From IMG/VR virus record IMGVR_UViG_3300007511_000004, positions 82,557 through 146,556 of that record: a stretch of 64,000 nucleotides of DNA; one strand, written 5' to 3'. Numbering within the stretch: position 1 is the first letter of the stretch; each line of letters starts with the position of its first letter. The position numbers and the translations under genes are program-made. The notes under the pieces were generated by a model. That model was not told where the DNA came from, ran no database searches, and saw only the letters and a program-made list of their open reading frames with translations. The DNA comes from a virus. This document shows, in pieces, positions 1 through 8,459 of the stretch.

Positions 1-2
1 AT

Positions 3-170
3 ACTATTGCAACCCTTTTAAGTGACTGGGGCCTAATTGAAATTTCAACGGGTAATCCTCAGCTCTTAGCCCCATTACGTCAGATCAAGATCCTTTCATT
101 TAAAGAAAAAGATCAATGGGATCTGTGCCCGAAATATAACATAGGCTCGACCCGGTCAGTTAATGCATAG
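3..170 (+). CDS. regA: RegA translational repressor, C-terminal end (partial)
   Basis: The reading frame is open from the window edge and ends with TAG. Its 55 residues contain DWGLIEI, then ILSFKEK and the tail CPKYNIG. These line up with the C-terminus of T4 RegA, which has the same DWGLIEI segment and a KYTIGN ending. RegA is known to bind early phage mRNAs at ribosome binding sites and repress their translation. The N-terminal half lies outside the window. The position near gene 43 fits the T4 replication cluster. Confidence 0.85.
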   Translation, partial: TIATLLSDWGLIEISTGNPQLLAPLRQIKILSFKEKDQWDLCPKYNIGSTRSVNA

Positions 171-184
171 GAAACTTACCAAAA

Positions 185-850
185 ATGGACGACTTTAAAA
201 CCTTTATCCAAGAGGGGGTTAATGACCCCGCTATCTTTAAAGCAGTATTTTTGGCGGGTGGACCGGGATCAGGAAAAAGTTTCATTGTTGGTAGAACCGC
301 CCTCAGCGCGCTGGGATTTAAAGTAATTAACTCTGATGATATATTTGAAATTGCTCTTAAAAAGGCTAATATGAAGCCCGATCCTGAAACGATCTTCTCT
401 CCGAAGGGCCAAGAGATTCGATCTAAAGCAAAAGCGCTTACTGGTAAAAAATTAGAATTAGCCCTTGACGGGAGATTGGGATTGGTCATTGACGGGACTG
501 GTAAGAACTATGATAAGATCAGTAAACAGGCTACCGAACTGAGAAAACTCGGCTATGAAGTCAGTATGATCTTCGTCAATACGACAGAGGAGACCGCAGT
601 CGCTCGCAACCACGAGAGGCCTCGAAGCTTACCGGATGACACCGTTAAAAGAATGTGGAAAGATGTCCAGAAGAATCTAGGTAAATTCCAAAGCTTCTTT
701 CGTAATAAAATGTACGTAGTCGACAATTCCGAAGACGTAAACTGGCAGTCCGCCACACTTAAAGCTTATAAAGAAATCTCTAAATGGGCTAAGACGAAAC
801 CTGCATCTAAAGCAGCTAAAACCTGGATCGCTCACCAAAAGAAGAGCTGA
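185..850 (+). CDS. P-loop kinase-like protein
   Basis: A 221-residue protein with a clear Walker A motif, GGPGSGKS, near residues 25-32, followed by INSDD, where the aspartates fit a kinase-type magnesium or substrate site. A hydrophobic strand LGLVIDGTG and a later NHERPRSLPDD segment resemble zeta-toxin/AAA-type small-molecule kinases. The natural substrate cannot be read from the sequence. It follows the regA end by only 14 bases and probably shares its transcript. The ribosome binding site is weak. Confidence 0.7.
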   Translation: MDDFKTFIQEGVNDPAIFKAVFLAGGPGSGKSFIVGRTALSALGFKVINSDDIFEIALKKANMKPDPETIFSPKGQEIRSKAKALTGKKLELALDGRLGLVIDGTGKNYDKISKQATELRKLGYEVSMIFVNTTEETAVARNHERPRSLPDDTVKRMWKDVQKNLGKFQSFFRNKMYVVDNSEDVNWQSATLKAYKEISKWAKTKPASKAAKTWIAHQKKS

Positions 851-897
851 TGAATACCAGGTATTCAAAAAAGTGTTAGCTATACCATCTATAATTG

Positions 898-905
898 TAT
901 AAATA
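898..905 (+). promoter_or_regulatory. T4-type late promoter for hsp20 group
   Basis: Exact TATAAATA, the T4 late promoter consensus, in a short non-coding gap 59 bases before the hsp20 start. Late control of the Hsp20/DUF1127/small-protein group is inferred from this motif alone. Confidence 0.6.
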
Positions 906-963
906 AAATGAGTGCGGAATAATCCGGCTCGAAATAATCTTGCTTGATCAAAAGGAGATACAC

Positions 964-1437
964 ATGACAGGCGTACAATCACTATTCCCACGTTCATCTT
1001 TCGTTGGATTTGACCATTTACTCAATGAGTTAGAGTTCACTGCTAAACACGCTCAAGACCATTATCCCCCACATAATATCATTAAAACGGGTGATCAAGA
1101 TTACCTAATTGAAATGGCTGTAGCGGGATTCGCAATGGATGAACTATCTGTTGAAGTTAAGGATCGCACCTTGACCGTAACAGGGGAACATATTTCTAAG
1201 GGTCGGGAATTTATCTATCGTGGTATTTCCACAAAGAAGTTCAAACGTACCTTTAGGCTGTCTGAACACGTAAAAGTAAACGGAGCAGATTTCAAAGACG
1301 GAGTACTGTCAGTAATTCTGAAGTACGAAGTCCCGGAAAATCAGCGTCCTCGTAAAATCGAAATCGGTCATTACGAGGAAATCACACATGACGCATCTAG
1401 TTCTAACACTAAACAACTACTTAACGAGTCCAGTTGA
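964..1437 (+). CDS. Hsp20/alpha-crystallin small heat shock protein
   Basis: A 157-residue protein with an alpha-crystallin domain: the strand IEMAVAGFAMDEL, then LTVTGEH, the FKRTFRL segment and the terminal DGVLSVIL strand with a C-terminal extension. Small heat shock proteins hold unfolded proteins without ATP, and phage-encoded copies are frequent in marine T4-like phages. The ATG at 964 is chosen because it follows AAGGAG with good spacing. A TATAAATA box lies upstream, so expression is probably late, possibly to help virion assembly. The 3' end overlaps the next gene by 50 bases. Confidence 0.9.
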   Translation: MTGVQSLFPRSSFVGFDHLLNELEFTAKHAQDHYPPHNIIKTGDQDYLIEMAVAGFAMDELSVEVKDRTLTVTGEHISKGREFIYRGISTKKFKRTFRLSEHVKVNGADFKDGVLSVILKYEVPENQRPRKIEIGHYEEITHDASSSNTKQLLNESS

Positions 1438-1675
1438 ATACTTTCTATTAAAAGTAAAATCTATTGCTGGGCGGGTTTACGAAGCATTGATTCAAGCGCA
1501 GACTAAAAGAGCGCTTGTAGCTGTTCGCCAAGAATTGGCGAAACATCGAATGTATAAGGAAACCTATGATCAACTATGGAGGCTAAGGGATTCCGAATTG
1601 AAAGATATCGGTATCTCTCGTGGGGAAATCCACGAGATTGCCCTTCAAGCTTTTATAGACGAGAAAAATAGATAA
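1388..1675 (+). CDS. DUF1127 (YjiS-like) protein
   Basis: A 95-residue protein whose C-terminal part carries LRDSELKDIGISRGEI, the signature of DUF1127, a short motif family abundant in Rhizobiales and Rhodobacterales. Some members are linked to small-RNA and phosphate or stress control in alphaproteobacteria; here the role is unknown. A GAGGAA ribosome binding site precedes the ATG. The gene starts inside the end of hsp20, which indicates translational coupling. It is one of the better pointers to an alphaproteobacterial host. Confidence 0.75.
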   Translation: MTHLVLTLNNYLTSPVEYFLLKVKSIAGRVYEALIQAQTKRALVAVRQELAKHRMYKETYDQLWRLRDSELKDIGISRGEIHEIALQAFIDEKNR

Positions 1676-1734
1676 ACTATGGGATGGGGCTCTCAGCCCT
1701 ATCCTATCACACACACAACACATGGAGAAATACG

Positions 1735-1950
1735 ATGCAGGAATATGCAACAAATTTATGGATCAATGCGATCCAAGATACTAAAAAGACTTGGGTTAAT
1801 ACCTGGATTAAAGAGGAAACCATGAACAAACCTCTTAATGAATTCATTGTAGCCCAAACAGAGTTTACTAAAGAAGCTTTCAAACAGACTACTAATTTCG
1901 CGAACGCGGCGGGTGAGGCTTTCTCAAAAATGGTACAAGCCAATGACTAA
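1735..1950 (+). CDS. Small helical protein, phasin-like
   Basis: A 71-residue, amphipathic, probably all-helical protein. The segment FIVAQTEFTKEAF resembles the FVxxQxEFTxQ pattern of phasins, but the match is short and the assignment weak. The ATG at 1735 follows a GGAGAA site and an earlier in-frame ATG lacks one. It sits in the late Hsp20 group and overlaps the next gene by eight bases. Confidence 0.55.
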   Translation: MQEYATNLWINAIQDTKKTWVNTWIKEETMNKPLNEFIVAQTEFTKEAFKQTTNFANAAGEAFSKMVQAND

Positions 1951-2161
1951 GAACCCCTTTGAAATCCGAGCTGATATAGTAGCATTAGCCAAGGAATATA
2001 TGGATGCACAGCAGGACCTAAATCTTCGGCTCATCAATGATCTATATGAGCAAGGGCAGAAATCCGCTGAAGAGGTTGCAAAGGCATATAAAATGTATTC
2101 CATGGAAGACCTTATGGGCAAAGCGAAAGAAATGTACGATTTCGTTTCTAAGAAAGACTAA
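1943..2161 (+). CDS. Small conserved phage protein of unknown function
   Basis: A 72-residue, charged helical protein beginning MTKNPFEIRADIV. The ATG overlaps the preceding gene's stop by eight bases, typical of coupled translation in this phage. No domain is recognised. It is the last gene before a strong terminator and may act with the preceding phasin-like and Hsp20 proteins. Confidence 0.6.
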   Translation: MTKNPFEIRADIVALAKEYMDAQQDLNLRLINDLYEQGQKSAEEVAKAYKMYSMEDLMGKAKEMYDFVSKKD

Positions 2162-2214
2162 GCTGGCTGAAACTACCCCATAAGGGGTAAAAACAGCAGA
2201 CTTATATAATAACG

Positions 2215-2243
2215 AAAAAGGGGGTTTACGCGCCCCCTTTTTT
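2215..2243 (+). terminator. Rho-independent terminator overlapping the gene 43 promoter
   Basis: AAAAAGGGGG pairs perfectly with CCCCCTTTTT across an eight-base loop and runs into a T tract. The loop contains the -35 box TTTACG of the next promoter, so the end of the late group and the start of gene 43 transcription share the same bases. Confidence 0.85.
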
Positions 2244-2253
2244 AGTGTATAAT
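2225..2253 (+). promoter_or_regulatory. Early-type promoter for DNA polymerase
   Basis: TTTACG, 17 bases, TATAAT, preceded by a G-run, 26 bases before the GTG start of gene 43. Confidence 0.8.
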
Positions 2254-2278
2254 ACTCTTAATTAAAGGAGATATTATA

Positions 2279-4738
2279 GTGAGCTTTTACACATCAGTCG
2301 ATGTCTATAATAATCGTGTTGTTTATCGAGGTTATACCGATAACGGAACCCCGGTAAGCTACAAATATAAATTTGAACCGACCCTTTTCCTACCATCGAC
2401 GGAAGAGACCGGGTGGCAATCTCTCGATGGGTATAATGTAAAACCTCGACAGTTTACTTCACCGAGCGATATGCGAAATTGGATAAAAGCCAATGGGGAT
2501 ACTGATGGCTTTAAATATTATGGTTCTGACCGGCCGGTTATGCAGTTTATCCAGGATAAATTTCCAGGAGAGATCAAGTACAAAAAAGAACAGATCAATG
2601 TAGTCAATTTTGATATCGAGGTTTACTCAGAAGATGGCTTCCCGCATGCTGAAGAGGCATTGCATCCCATCACTGCTATCACTGCTAAATCCTCCCGTTC
2701 TAGCGTATACCACGTATGGGGTCTAAAAGATTATTCGGTAGAGGAATCCAAACACAAACAACTTATAATCCAGTATCACAAATGCGAGACCGAGGAGGAA
2801 TTACTCTATAAATTCCTATCGTGGTGGAAAAAGGATTATCCAGATATTGTTACTGGGTGGAATATTCGATTCTTTGATATTCCCTACGTCATTAATCGCA
2901 TTGCCCGGATCGGATCCGAAAAGGCCGCTGAATCTCTTTCTCCATGGGGGGTGGTTCGTCAGAAACAAGTCCAATTTAAAAATCAGAATATGGATTCTTA
3001 TATGATCGTCGGGGTTAACCAGATGGATTATTATGACCTATTCAAGAAGTTTGGTTACAGTTACGGTCCTCAAGAATCCTATCGTTTGGATCATATTGCA
3101 CACGTAGTATTAGGTGAACGCAAATTATCATATGAGGAATATGGTAACCTTCGCAACCTTTATAATGGAAATCATCAGCTTTATATAGACTATAACATCA
3201 AAGATGTGGAGCTTATTGAGCGGATGGATGAGAAGATGGATCTGATCGGGCTTGCGTGCACTTTGGCGTATAAAGCTGGCGTGAATTTCACTGATGTCTT
3301 TGGTACAACCTCTATCTGGGATTCTATTGTATATAGAGAATTGACCCCAAGGCATATCGCAGTACCTGCAATGAAAGCCCGGCACCGCATTGCCAACCAA
3401 TCCGTGGGATTTGCAGGCGGGTATGTCAAAGATGTTAAACCTGATATGTATGAGTGGGTGGTATCATTTGACCTAGCATCTCTGTATCCTAATATCATTG
3501 CTCAATGGAATATGTCACCCGAGACCCTTATAGATCATCCTCGATCTGGTGATAATGTATCTCGTGCCGCAAACGGATCAAGTTATCTTAATGATTTCGA
3601 AGGGGCCTTTCCTCGGATCGTTAAGGCTTACTATGATGAACGCAAAGTCGTTAAGGAGGAAATGCTTGTTGCAATGAAACGCCAACAAGCAGAAGGTACG
3701 ACTAAAGAACTTGAACGTGAGATTTCTACCGCCCAGAATAAACAGATGGCGATTAAGATTCTTATGAACTCGCTTTTCGGAGCAATTGGAAATAAATGGT
3801 ATCGTTATTTCGATCTTAGGATTGCCGAAGGTATTACTTTAACTGGGCAGCATGTTATTAAATGGTGCGAACGCACGGTCAACGATGAGATCAATAAGAT
3901 CTTGGGTACTAATGAAGATTATGTAATAGCAATTGATACCGACTCAGTCTATGTTAATTTCAAACCATTTATTGAAAAGTTCAAACCCGCTGATCCGGTG
4001 AAGTTCTTGGACGAAGTATGCCAAGATCATTTCAATAAGTTATTTGAACGATCAATGGAAGCCCTTTTCGAAGATAGTAATTGCTTCGAGAATCGAATGG
4101 ATATGGACCGAGAGGTTATTGCCGATCGAGGGATTTGGCAGGCGAAGAAACGTTATATCCTGAACGTACACAATTCAGAGGGGGTTCAATATGAAAAGCC
4201 TAAGCTTAAGATTATGGGCATCGAAGCTATTAAATCCTCTACCCCCGAGCATGCCCGGAACTGGATGAAGGAGCTATTCCCGATCCTTATGACGGGTACC
4301 GAGAAGGAGACCCAGGATTATATCCGGGCTTGCAAAGAAAAATTCAAATCCCTTCGACCTGAAGAAGTGGCAGCGCCACGTGGTGTAAGCGATATTAATA
4401 AGTGGCAAAGCCGCGCAGAGATCTATGCAAAAGGTTGTCCTATTCACGTACGTGGTTCTTTACTTTATAATCATATGATATCTGATAAGGGTCTATCGGG
4501 GAAATACGACTACATCAAAAACGGGGAGAAGATTAAATATACATATCTTCGTAAGCCAAATCCTCTTAAGGAAAATGTAATAGCTTTCCCTGATTATCTT
4601 CCACCGGAGTTGGGCCTAGAGAGATACGTCGATTACGATCTACAATTCGACAAGGCGTTTCTTGATCCGGTAAAAGCGATCCTTGATGCGATCGGTTGGA
4701 GAGCCGAAGAAACCGCAACCCTTGAAGCATTTTTCTAG
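2279..4738 (+). CDS. 43: Family B DNA polymerase (gp43)
   Basis: This 819-residue replicative polymerase has 3'-5' exonuclease and polymerase domains in the T4 order. Exo I is FDIE (residues 111-114), Exo II is GWNIRFFDIPY, Exo III is YNIKDVELI. Polymerase motif A is DLASLYPN (about 398), motif B is KILMNSLFGAIGNKWY and motif C is DTDS (about 553). The C-terminal LEAFF resembles a sliding-clamp-binding tail. It is shorter than T4 gp43 (898 residues). The start is a GTG after AAAGGAG; no upstream ATG is available. It has its own promoter. Confidence 0.97.
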   Translation: MSFYTSVDVYNNRVVYRGYTDNGTPVSYKYKFEPTLFLPSTEETGWQSLDGYNVKPRQFTSPSDMRNWIKANGDTDGFKYYGSDRPVMQFIQDKFPGEIKYKKEQINVVNFDIEVYSEDGFPHAEEALHPITAITAKSSRSSVYHVWGLKDYSVEESKHKQLIIQYHKCETEEELLYKFLSWWKKDYPDIVTGWNIRFFDIPYVINRIARIGSEKAAESLSPWGVVRQKQVQFKNQNMDSYMIVGVNQMDYYDLFKKFGYSYGPQESYRLDHIAHVVLGERKLSYEEYGNLRNLYNGNHQLYIDYNIKDVELIERMDEKMDLIGLACTLAYKAGVNFTDVFGTTSIWDSIVYRELTPRHIAVPAMKARHRIANQSVGFAGGYVKDVKPDMYEWVVSFDLASLYPNIIAQWNMSPETLIDHPRSGDNVSRAANGSSYLNDFEGAFPRIVKAYYDERKVVKEEMLVAMKRQQAEGTTKELEREISTAQNKQMAIKILMNSLFGAIGNKWYRYFDLRIAEGITLTGQHVIKWCERTVNDEINKILGTNEDYVIAIDTDSVYVNFKPFIEKFKPADPVKFLDEVCQDHFNKLFERSMEALFEDSNCFENRMDMDREVIADRGIWQAKKRYILNVHNSEGVQYEKPKLKIMGIEAIKSSTPEHARNWMKELFPILMTGTEKETQDYIRACKEKFKSLRPEEVAAPRGVSDINKWQSRAEIYAKGCPIHVRGSLLYNHMISDKGLSGKYDYIKNGEKIKYTYLRKPNPLKENVIAFPDYLPPELGLERYVDYDLQFDKAFLDPVKAILDAIGWRAEETATLEAFF

Positions 4739-4746
4739 TAGGGGGG

Positions 4747-4775
4747 TTTCTTTATCTAAGAAAGTATGATATAAT
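4747..4775 (+). promoter_or_regulatory. Early-type promoter
   Basis: G-run, TTTCTT, 17 bases, TATAAT, directly after gene 43 and upstream of the MazG-like gene. The -35 box is a weaker variant of the family. Confidence 0.65.
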
Positions 4776-4809
4776 ATGAACATTCACAATGGGAAGAACG
4801 GAGAATTAT

Positions 4810-5220
4810 ATGTCTGATTGGGCAAATGATATTTATATGATGCACAATAAATTTGGGGTGCGAGAATGGTTTGAGAAAAATAAAGACAATGAAGAATTGA
4901 TGCGAGAATACCTTCAATTTCGAATGTCTATGATTATGGAAGAATTTGTTGAAACCCTGGATGCTATTGAGGCTAAAGACCCCGAAGAAATTGTTGACGG
5001 TCTGATTGATCTATGTGTCTTTGCAATTGGTACCCTGGACGTAATGGGCGTGGATGCGAATATGGCATGGGATCAGATCCATGAAGCCAATATGTCTAAA
5101 TCGCCGGGCGTGAAGCCTGGCCGTCCGAACCCGTTTGGCATGCCGGATCTTCTTAAGCCTGAGGGTTGGGTAGGACCAAGTCATGAGGGAAATCATGGCG
5201 ATCTCGCTCTCGTCGTTTAA
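4810..5220 (+). CDS. MazG-like nucleotide pyrophosphohydrolase
   Basis: A 136-residue all-alpha protein with the metal-binding pattern of the MazG/dUTPase-like superfamily: EEFVETLDA followed after a short gap by EEIVDGLIDL (EExxE and ExxD). Such enzymes hydrolyse (d)NTPs to NMP and pyrophosphate; phage copies have been proposed to alter nucleotide pools or ppGpp. The ATG at 4810 is preferred over 4789 because of the GGAGAA site. The end overlaps the next gene by 26 bases. Confidence 0.75.
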   Translation: MSDWANDIYMMHNKFGVREWFEKNKDNEELMREYLQFRMSMIMEEFVETLDAIEAKDPEEIVDGLIDLCVFAIGTLDVMGVDANMAWDQIHEANMSKSPGVKPGRPNPFGMPDLLKPEGWVGPSHEGNHGDLALVV

Positions 5221-6121
5221 AAATCAATACGACAATAAACCTAAACAAACGGATTTCTCAGATTGGAAACATTTTGAGAGATTCCTCTATGCCCTTGCTG
5301 AAAGACCGCTAGGAGGTAAAAGGGATGCAGAACTTATTTCTCCGGCTGTATATGAGCCTGGAACCAGACGCGCAAATAAAAATGTATTATCTTGGGCAGG
5401 CTGGTGTGCTGTTGATGTTGACGATATTGAACTTGGGGATGACAATGTAAACGATTACGTTGACACCTTGTCCGATTGGCGTTACGTCTGCTATTCTACG
5501 GCTAGCTCTAAAGAAGAACAGCCTAAGTTTAGGATCGTCTTCCAATTAGATCGAGACGTAGTAACTCAAGAGATTAAACATTTCTGGTACGCCCTCCAAT
5601 CGTATTTGGATGAAGCTGGGGATAAACAGTGTAAAGATCTCAGTCGAATGTACTATGTTCCCGCAACGTATGATAGCGCGTTCAACTTCATTTTCAGTGG
5701 TGGTTCGGAGCCATTAGTGGTATCTGATCTACTTAGCAAATATCCGTATGTGGAAAAGAAAAATAGTAATAACTTTATAGATCGACTACCGGAGAAACTT
5801 CAGCGGCAGGTGATCGAACATCGTAAATCGAAGATGGAGGCAACCCAATACAATTGGTCTGGATATACCGATTGTCCATTCTGGCCAACTAAACTTGCTA
5901 ACGAGTATCGAGGGATCACTGGAACTGGTTGGTATCATAAGATGTATCAAATCATGGTAGCGATATCAGCCCGAGCTATTAGTAAGGGATACCCTATAAG
6001 AGCTGATCAGGTTGCAGAATTATGTAAGGAATTCGATCGTGAAAATGGCAATTGGTACGAGTCTCGACCCCTAGAAGTTGAAGCCGATCGCGCGCTCGAG
6101 TACGCATATAAAAACATATAG
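5195..6121 (+). CDS. PrimPol-like primase (AEP family) with PriCT-like tail
   Basis: A 308-residue protein. A hydrophobic strand ending VDVDD (near residue 73) fits the DxD catalytic motif of archaeo-eukaryotic primases, followed by YSTASSKEEQPKFRIVF and DLSRMYYVP, which fit motifs II and III. The C-terminal third, with GTGWYHKMYQIMVAI and RPLEVEADRALEYAY, resembles PriCT helical domains. The role is inferred to be primer synthesis, in place of or beside the DnaG-type gp61. The ATG at 5195 follows AGGGA. It lies between the polymerase block and early genes. Confidence 0.65.
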   Translation: MAISLSSFKNQYDNKPKQTDFSDWKHFERFLYALAERPLGGKRDAELISPAVYEPGTRRANKNVLSWAGWCAVDVDDIELGDDNVNDYVDTLSDWRYVCYSTASSKEEQPKFRIVFQLDRDVVTQEIKHFWYALQSYLDEAGDKQCKDLSRMYYVPATYDSAFNFIFSGGSEPLVVSDLLSKYPYVEKKNSNNFIDRLPEKLQRQVIEHRKSKMEATQYNWSGYTDCPFWPTKLANEYRGITGTGWYHKMYQIMVAISARAISKGYPIRADQVAELCKEFDRENGNWYESRPLEVEADRALEYAYKNI

Positions 6122-6125
6122 GGGG

Positions 6126-6154
6126 TTTACATTTAATTCGAACTATGATATCAT
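6126..6154 (+). promoter_or_regulatory. Early-type promoter
   Basis: GGGGG then TTTACA, 17 bases, TATCAT, 28 bases before the next gene. Confidence 0.75.
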
Positions 6155-6181
6155 AGTTATATCAAATCAGGAGAATATATA

Positions 6182-6736
6182 ATGTGGACTGTAGATGATA
6201 CTGTCGCCTGTGACCGCCGGAGTTTTGAAGGTAAATCCGACGAAGTCAAAGCCTACATTGATGAAGTTGTAGCAAAAGCCGAAGCCATGGGCATGGTTGG
6301 AGATGGACGGTTTGACTTTGAAGTAGTGCACTACGTCAACGACGATTACGACTTGAATGTAAAGTACGAATTTACTCGCACTGAAACTGAAAAGGAAACC
6401 GCTCGTCGTGAAGCTGCTGAAGCAAAAGAAAAGGCTCGTAAGGCTGCTGAACGTAAGAAAGCTAGTGAAAAGCGTAAACCGAAAAACGAAGCTGAATACG
6501 AAGAATTCTTGCGTTTGAAAGCCAAGTTTGAAGGAGCTCACTATGGTATGTGGGCAATTGAAGCAAAAAGATTTGGTCACAATCCCGACTTCTTTTATAT
6601 ATCAGGATTGACTCAGGGTGAGTCTCGTAAACTTCATGCTCAGATGAGTAACTCTGGTGAATGGGCATGTGTTCGAGAGATCTTGAGAGATGTCGTCAAT
6701 GGCAAAGTGACGTGGGAGCGAATAACAAATCAATAG
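6182..6736 (+). CDS. Hypothetical protein with charged coiled-coil centre
   Basis: A 184-residue protein not recognised. The middle (about residues 65-110) is a run of Glu, Lys, Arg and Ala that should form a coiled coil; both ends look globular. A GGAGAA site precedes the ATG and a promoter lies immediately upstream. It heads a transcript that continues through two to three small genes into the Kdo genes. Confidence 0.7.
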   Translation: MWTVDDTVACDRRSFEGKSDEVKAYIDEVVAKAEAMGMVGDGRFDFEVVHYVNDDYDLNVKYEFTRTETEKETARREAAEAKEKARKAAERKKASEKRKPKNEAEYEEFLRLKAKFEGAHYGMWAIEAKRFGHNPDFFYISGLTQGESRKLHAQMSNSGEWACVREILRDVVNGKVTWERITNQ

Positions 6737-6774
6737 CAAAGATCTGCTGACAAAACTAGTAGAGAAGTAGTAAT

Positions 6775-7278
6775 ATGATTTTTAATACTAACAGCCTTTC
6801 AGATGCTGATTGGGTCAAACTGGATAAAGAGATGATCAGTGAAGCCAATCGCATTTATACGAGTCCGAAAGCCCGCCGTGGCAGATCTCCAGAAGAAGTA
6901 TGGGCATGTGTCCGAAAGGGTCGCCCAGCAGAATATTTCTTGAGGAAAACCTTTAACTGGGCTGACGATCCTCGGGGATATCACGATTTACTTAGTCACG
7001 TAGGATTAAGCATAGAAGTAAAATGTTGGGATGAGTGGTGGATATCTCGGAACATAATCCAGCTATCCGAAACGCGCGCGAAGGGCACCTGGTTTAAATC
7101 TGATTGGGTATTCGTATTTACATGTGATGTGAAAAATGAAAAATACACATTATATGATATATACGAATGGAACCCAACACTTGAGACTTTTATTCCCGGC
7201 AAATTTGACTGGCCTGCTGAATATGAAGTTCATGAATCCCTAGAAGCAGACCGCAAATTTTTGGAGGAGATAGAATGA
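6775..7278 (+). CDS. Hypothetical protein, possible PD-(D/E)xK nuclease fold
   Basis: A 167-residue protein. The stretch YHDLLSHVGLSIEVKCWDEW has the D...(hydrophobic)ExK spacing of PD-(D/E)xK nucleases, and WVFVFTCDV could be the following core strand. This is a motif-level suggestion only. The 3' end overlaps the next gene by four bases. No close family is recalled. Confidence 0.6.
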   Translation: MIFNTNSLSDADWVKLDKEMISEANRIYTSPKARRGRSPEEVWACVRKGRPAEYFLRKTFNWADDPRGYHDLLSHVGLSIEVKCWDEWWISRNIIQLSETRAKGTWFKSDWVFVFTCDVKNEKYTLYDIYEWNPTLETFIPGKFDWPAEYEVHESLEADRKFLEEIE

Positions 7279-7457
7279 AATATTATTACGGCAAGGTTGT
7301 GGAGGCGGACGACGGTGAGTTAATGATCGAGTTTCCCGACGATCTAATGGAAAAACTGGCATGGGAAGAGGGCACAAGAATTAACTGGACTGATAATGGC
7401 GATGGTACCTGGACAGTCACAGCAGGCCCTGAAGAGGATAAAAAGAATGAAGAATAG
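7275..7457 (+). CDS. AbrB/MazE-like small protein
   Basis: A 60-residue protein with LMIEFPDDLMEKLAWEEG, the pattern of SpoVT/AbrB-type swapped-hairpin folds (a strand, then a short helix ending in a Gly turn). Such folds occur in transition-state regulators and antitoxins. The ATG overlaps the preceding stop. DNA binding is inferred, not shown. Confidence 0.6.
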   Translation: MKYYYGKVVEADDGELMIEFPDDLMEKLAWEEGTRINWTDNGDGTWTVTAGPEEDKKNEE

Positions 7458-7674
7458 AAGAAAGAGGCCTGGACTGATAACTCGTCTTTTCACAGACCTG
7501 TATACCGTAACACTCTACATAGAAGAGGACGGTGTGACAACCCAGACAATTTATAGACTGAAAGAGCTTAAAAAGATTAACTCCCATTATCTAAAGGGCG
7601 TGCTTGAAGATGGAACCGAAATCGAGTTTCGAATGGAGAAATCCTTTGATTATAAGGTGGTGAAACATTACTAA
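7447..7674 (+). CDS. Hypothetical small basic protein
   Basis: A 75-residue protein rich in Lys and Arg at the start, followed by beta-prone segments (YTVTLYIEEDG, TIYRLKELKKI). Not recognised. The ATG at 7447 is used because it overlaps the end of the preceding gene in the usual way, and the stop overlaps the kdsA ATG by one base. Confidence 0.6.
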   Translation: MKNRRKRPGLITRLFTDLYTVTLYIEEDGVTTQTIYRLKELKKINSHYLKGVLEDGTEIEFRMEKSFDYKVVKHY

Positions 7675-8459
7675 TGCGGATTATTGCAGGACCGTGTCAA
7701 CACGAGAGTTTAAGTCAAAGTCTAGATATTGCAAAAGAATGTAAATGGGTATGTGATCAGTATGGCTTTGAATACATCTTCAAGGCCAGCTATGATAAAG
7801 CTAATCGTACACACGTTAACGGCAAACGAGGATTAGGGCTATATCAGACTCTCTATGACTTCAAAGATATGAAAGACGAGATCCCTGACCTAAAGATCCT
7901 TACTGATGTTCATACAAGTGCTGATGTATATGCAATAGCGGATAATATGGAACTGGCGGATGTTGTTGATATTGTACAAATCCCCGCATTCCTATGTCGC
8001 CAAACTGATTTAATCCAAGCCGCCGCAAACCGGTTTAAGATCGTTAATATTAAGAAAGGCCAGTTCCTTGCACCTTGGGATGTACAAGGCATCCTAAGTA
8101 AGACTGAAGCCTATGACATTGAAACCTGGATCACAGAAAGGGGTACCAGCTTTGGATACAACACTCTCGTTAATGACTTTGCAGGCATGCAATATCTTCA
8201 TAATTTGTTGGGCGATAACTTCGTTTACGATGTTACTCATTCAGTCCAGTCACCAGGAGGTAAAGGAGATTCTTCTGGCGGCAACCGTGATTTCGTTGCC
8301 GGTCTTAGCCGTGCAGCTGCTGCTATGGGCATTTCTTCTTTCTTTATAGAAGTTCATCCAGATCCGGACAACGCTCCAAGCGATGGGCCCAATATGATTC
8401 AACTAGATAAATTTCAACAGGTGATTGATGACATCGACCGCTATTCTTATCCCCGCTAG
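7674..8459 (+). CDS. kdsA: 3-deoxy-8-phosphooctulonate (Kdo-8-P) synthase
   Basis: A 261-residue TIM-barrel enzyme that condenses arabinose-5-phosphate with phosphoenolpyruvate to make Kdo-8-phosphate. Family motifs seen are IAGPCQHES at the start, FKASYDKANRT, the LTDVH strand, KKGQFLAPW, DVTHSVQSPGG and FFIEVHPDPDNAPSDGPN. The length is close to bacterial KdsA. The start overlaps the previous stop (TAATG) and the end overlaps kdsB by 32 bases. Kdo joins the LPS core to lipid A, so the pair points to surface glycan synthesis. Confidence 0.95.
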   Translation: MRIIAGPCQHESLSQSLDIAKECKWVCDQYGFEYIFKASYDKANRTHVNGKRGLGLYQTLYDFKDMKDEIPDLKILTDVHTSADVYAIADNMELADVVDIVQIPAFLCRQTDLIQAAANRFKIVNIKKGQFLAPWDVQGILSKTEAYDIETWITERGTSFGYNTLVNDFAGMQYLHNLLGDNFVYDVTHSVQSPGGKGDSSGGNRDFVAGLSRAAAAMGISSFFIEVHPDPDNAPSDGPNMIQLDKFQQVIDDIDRYSYPR

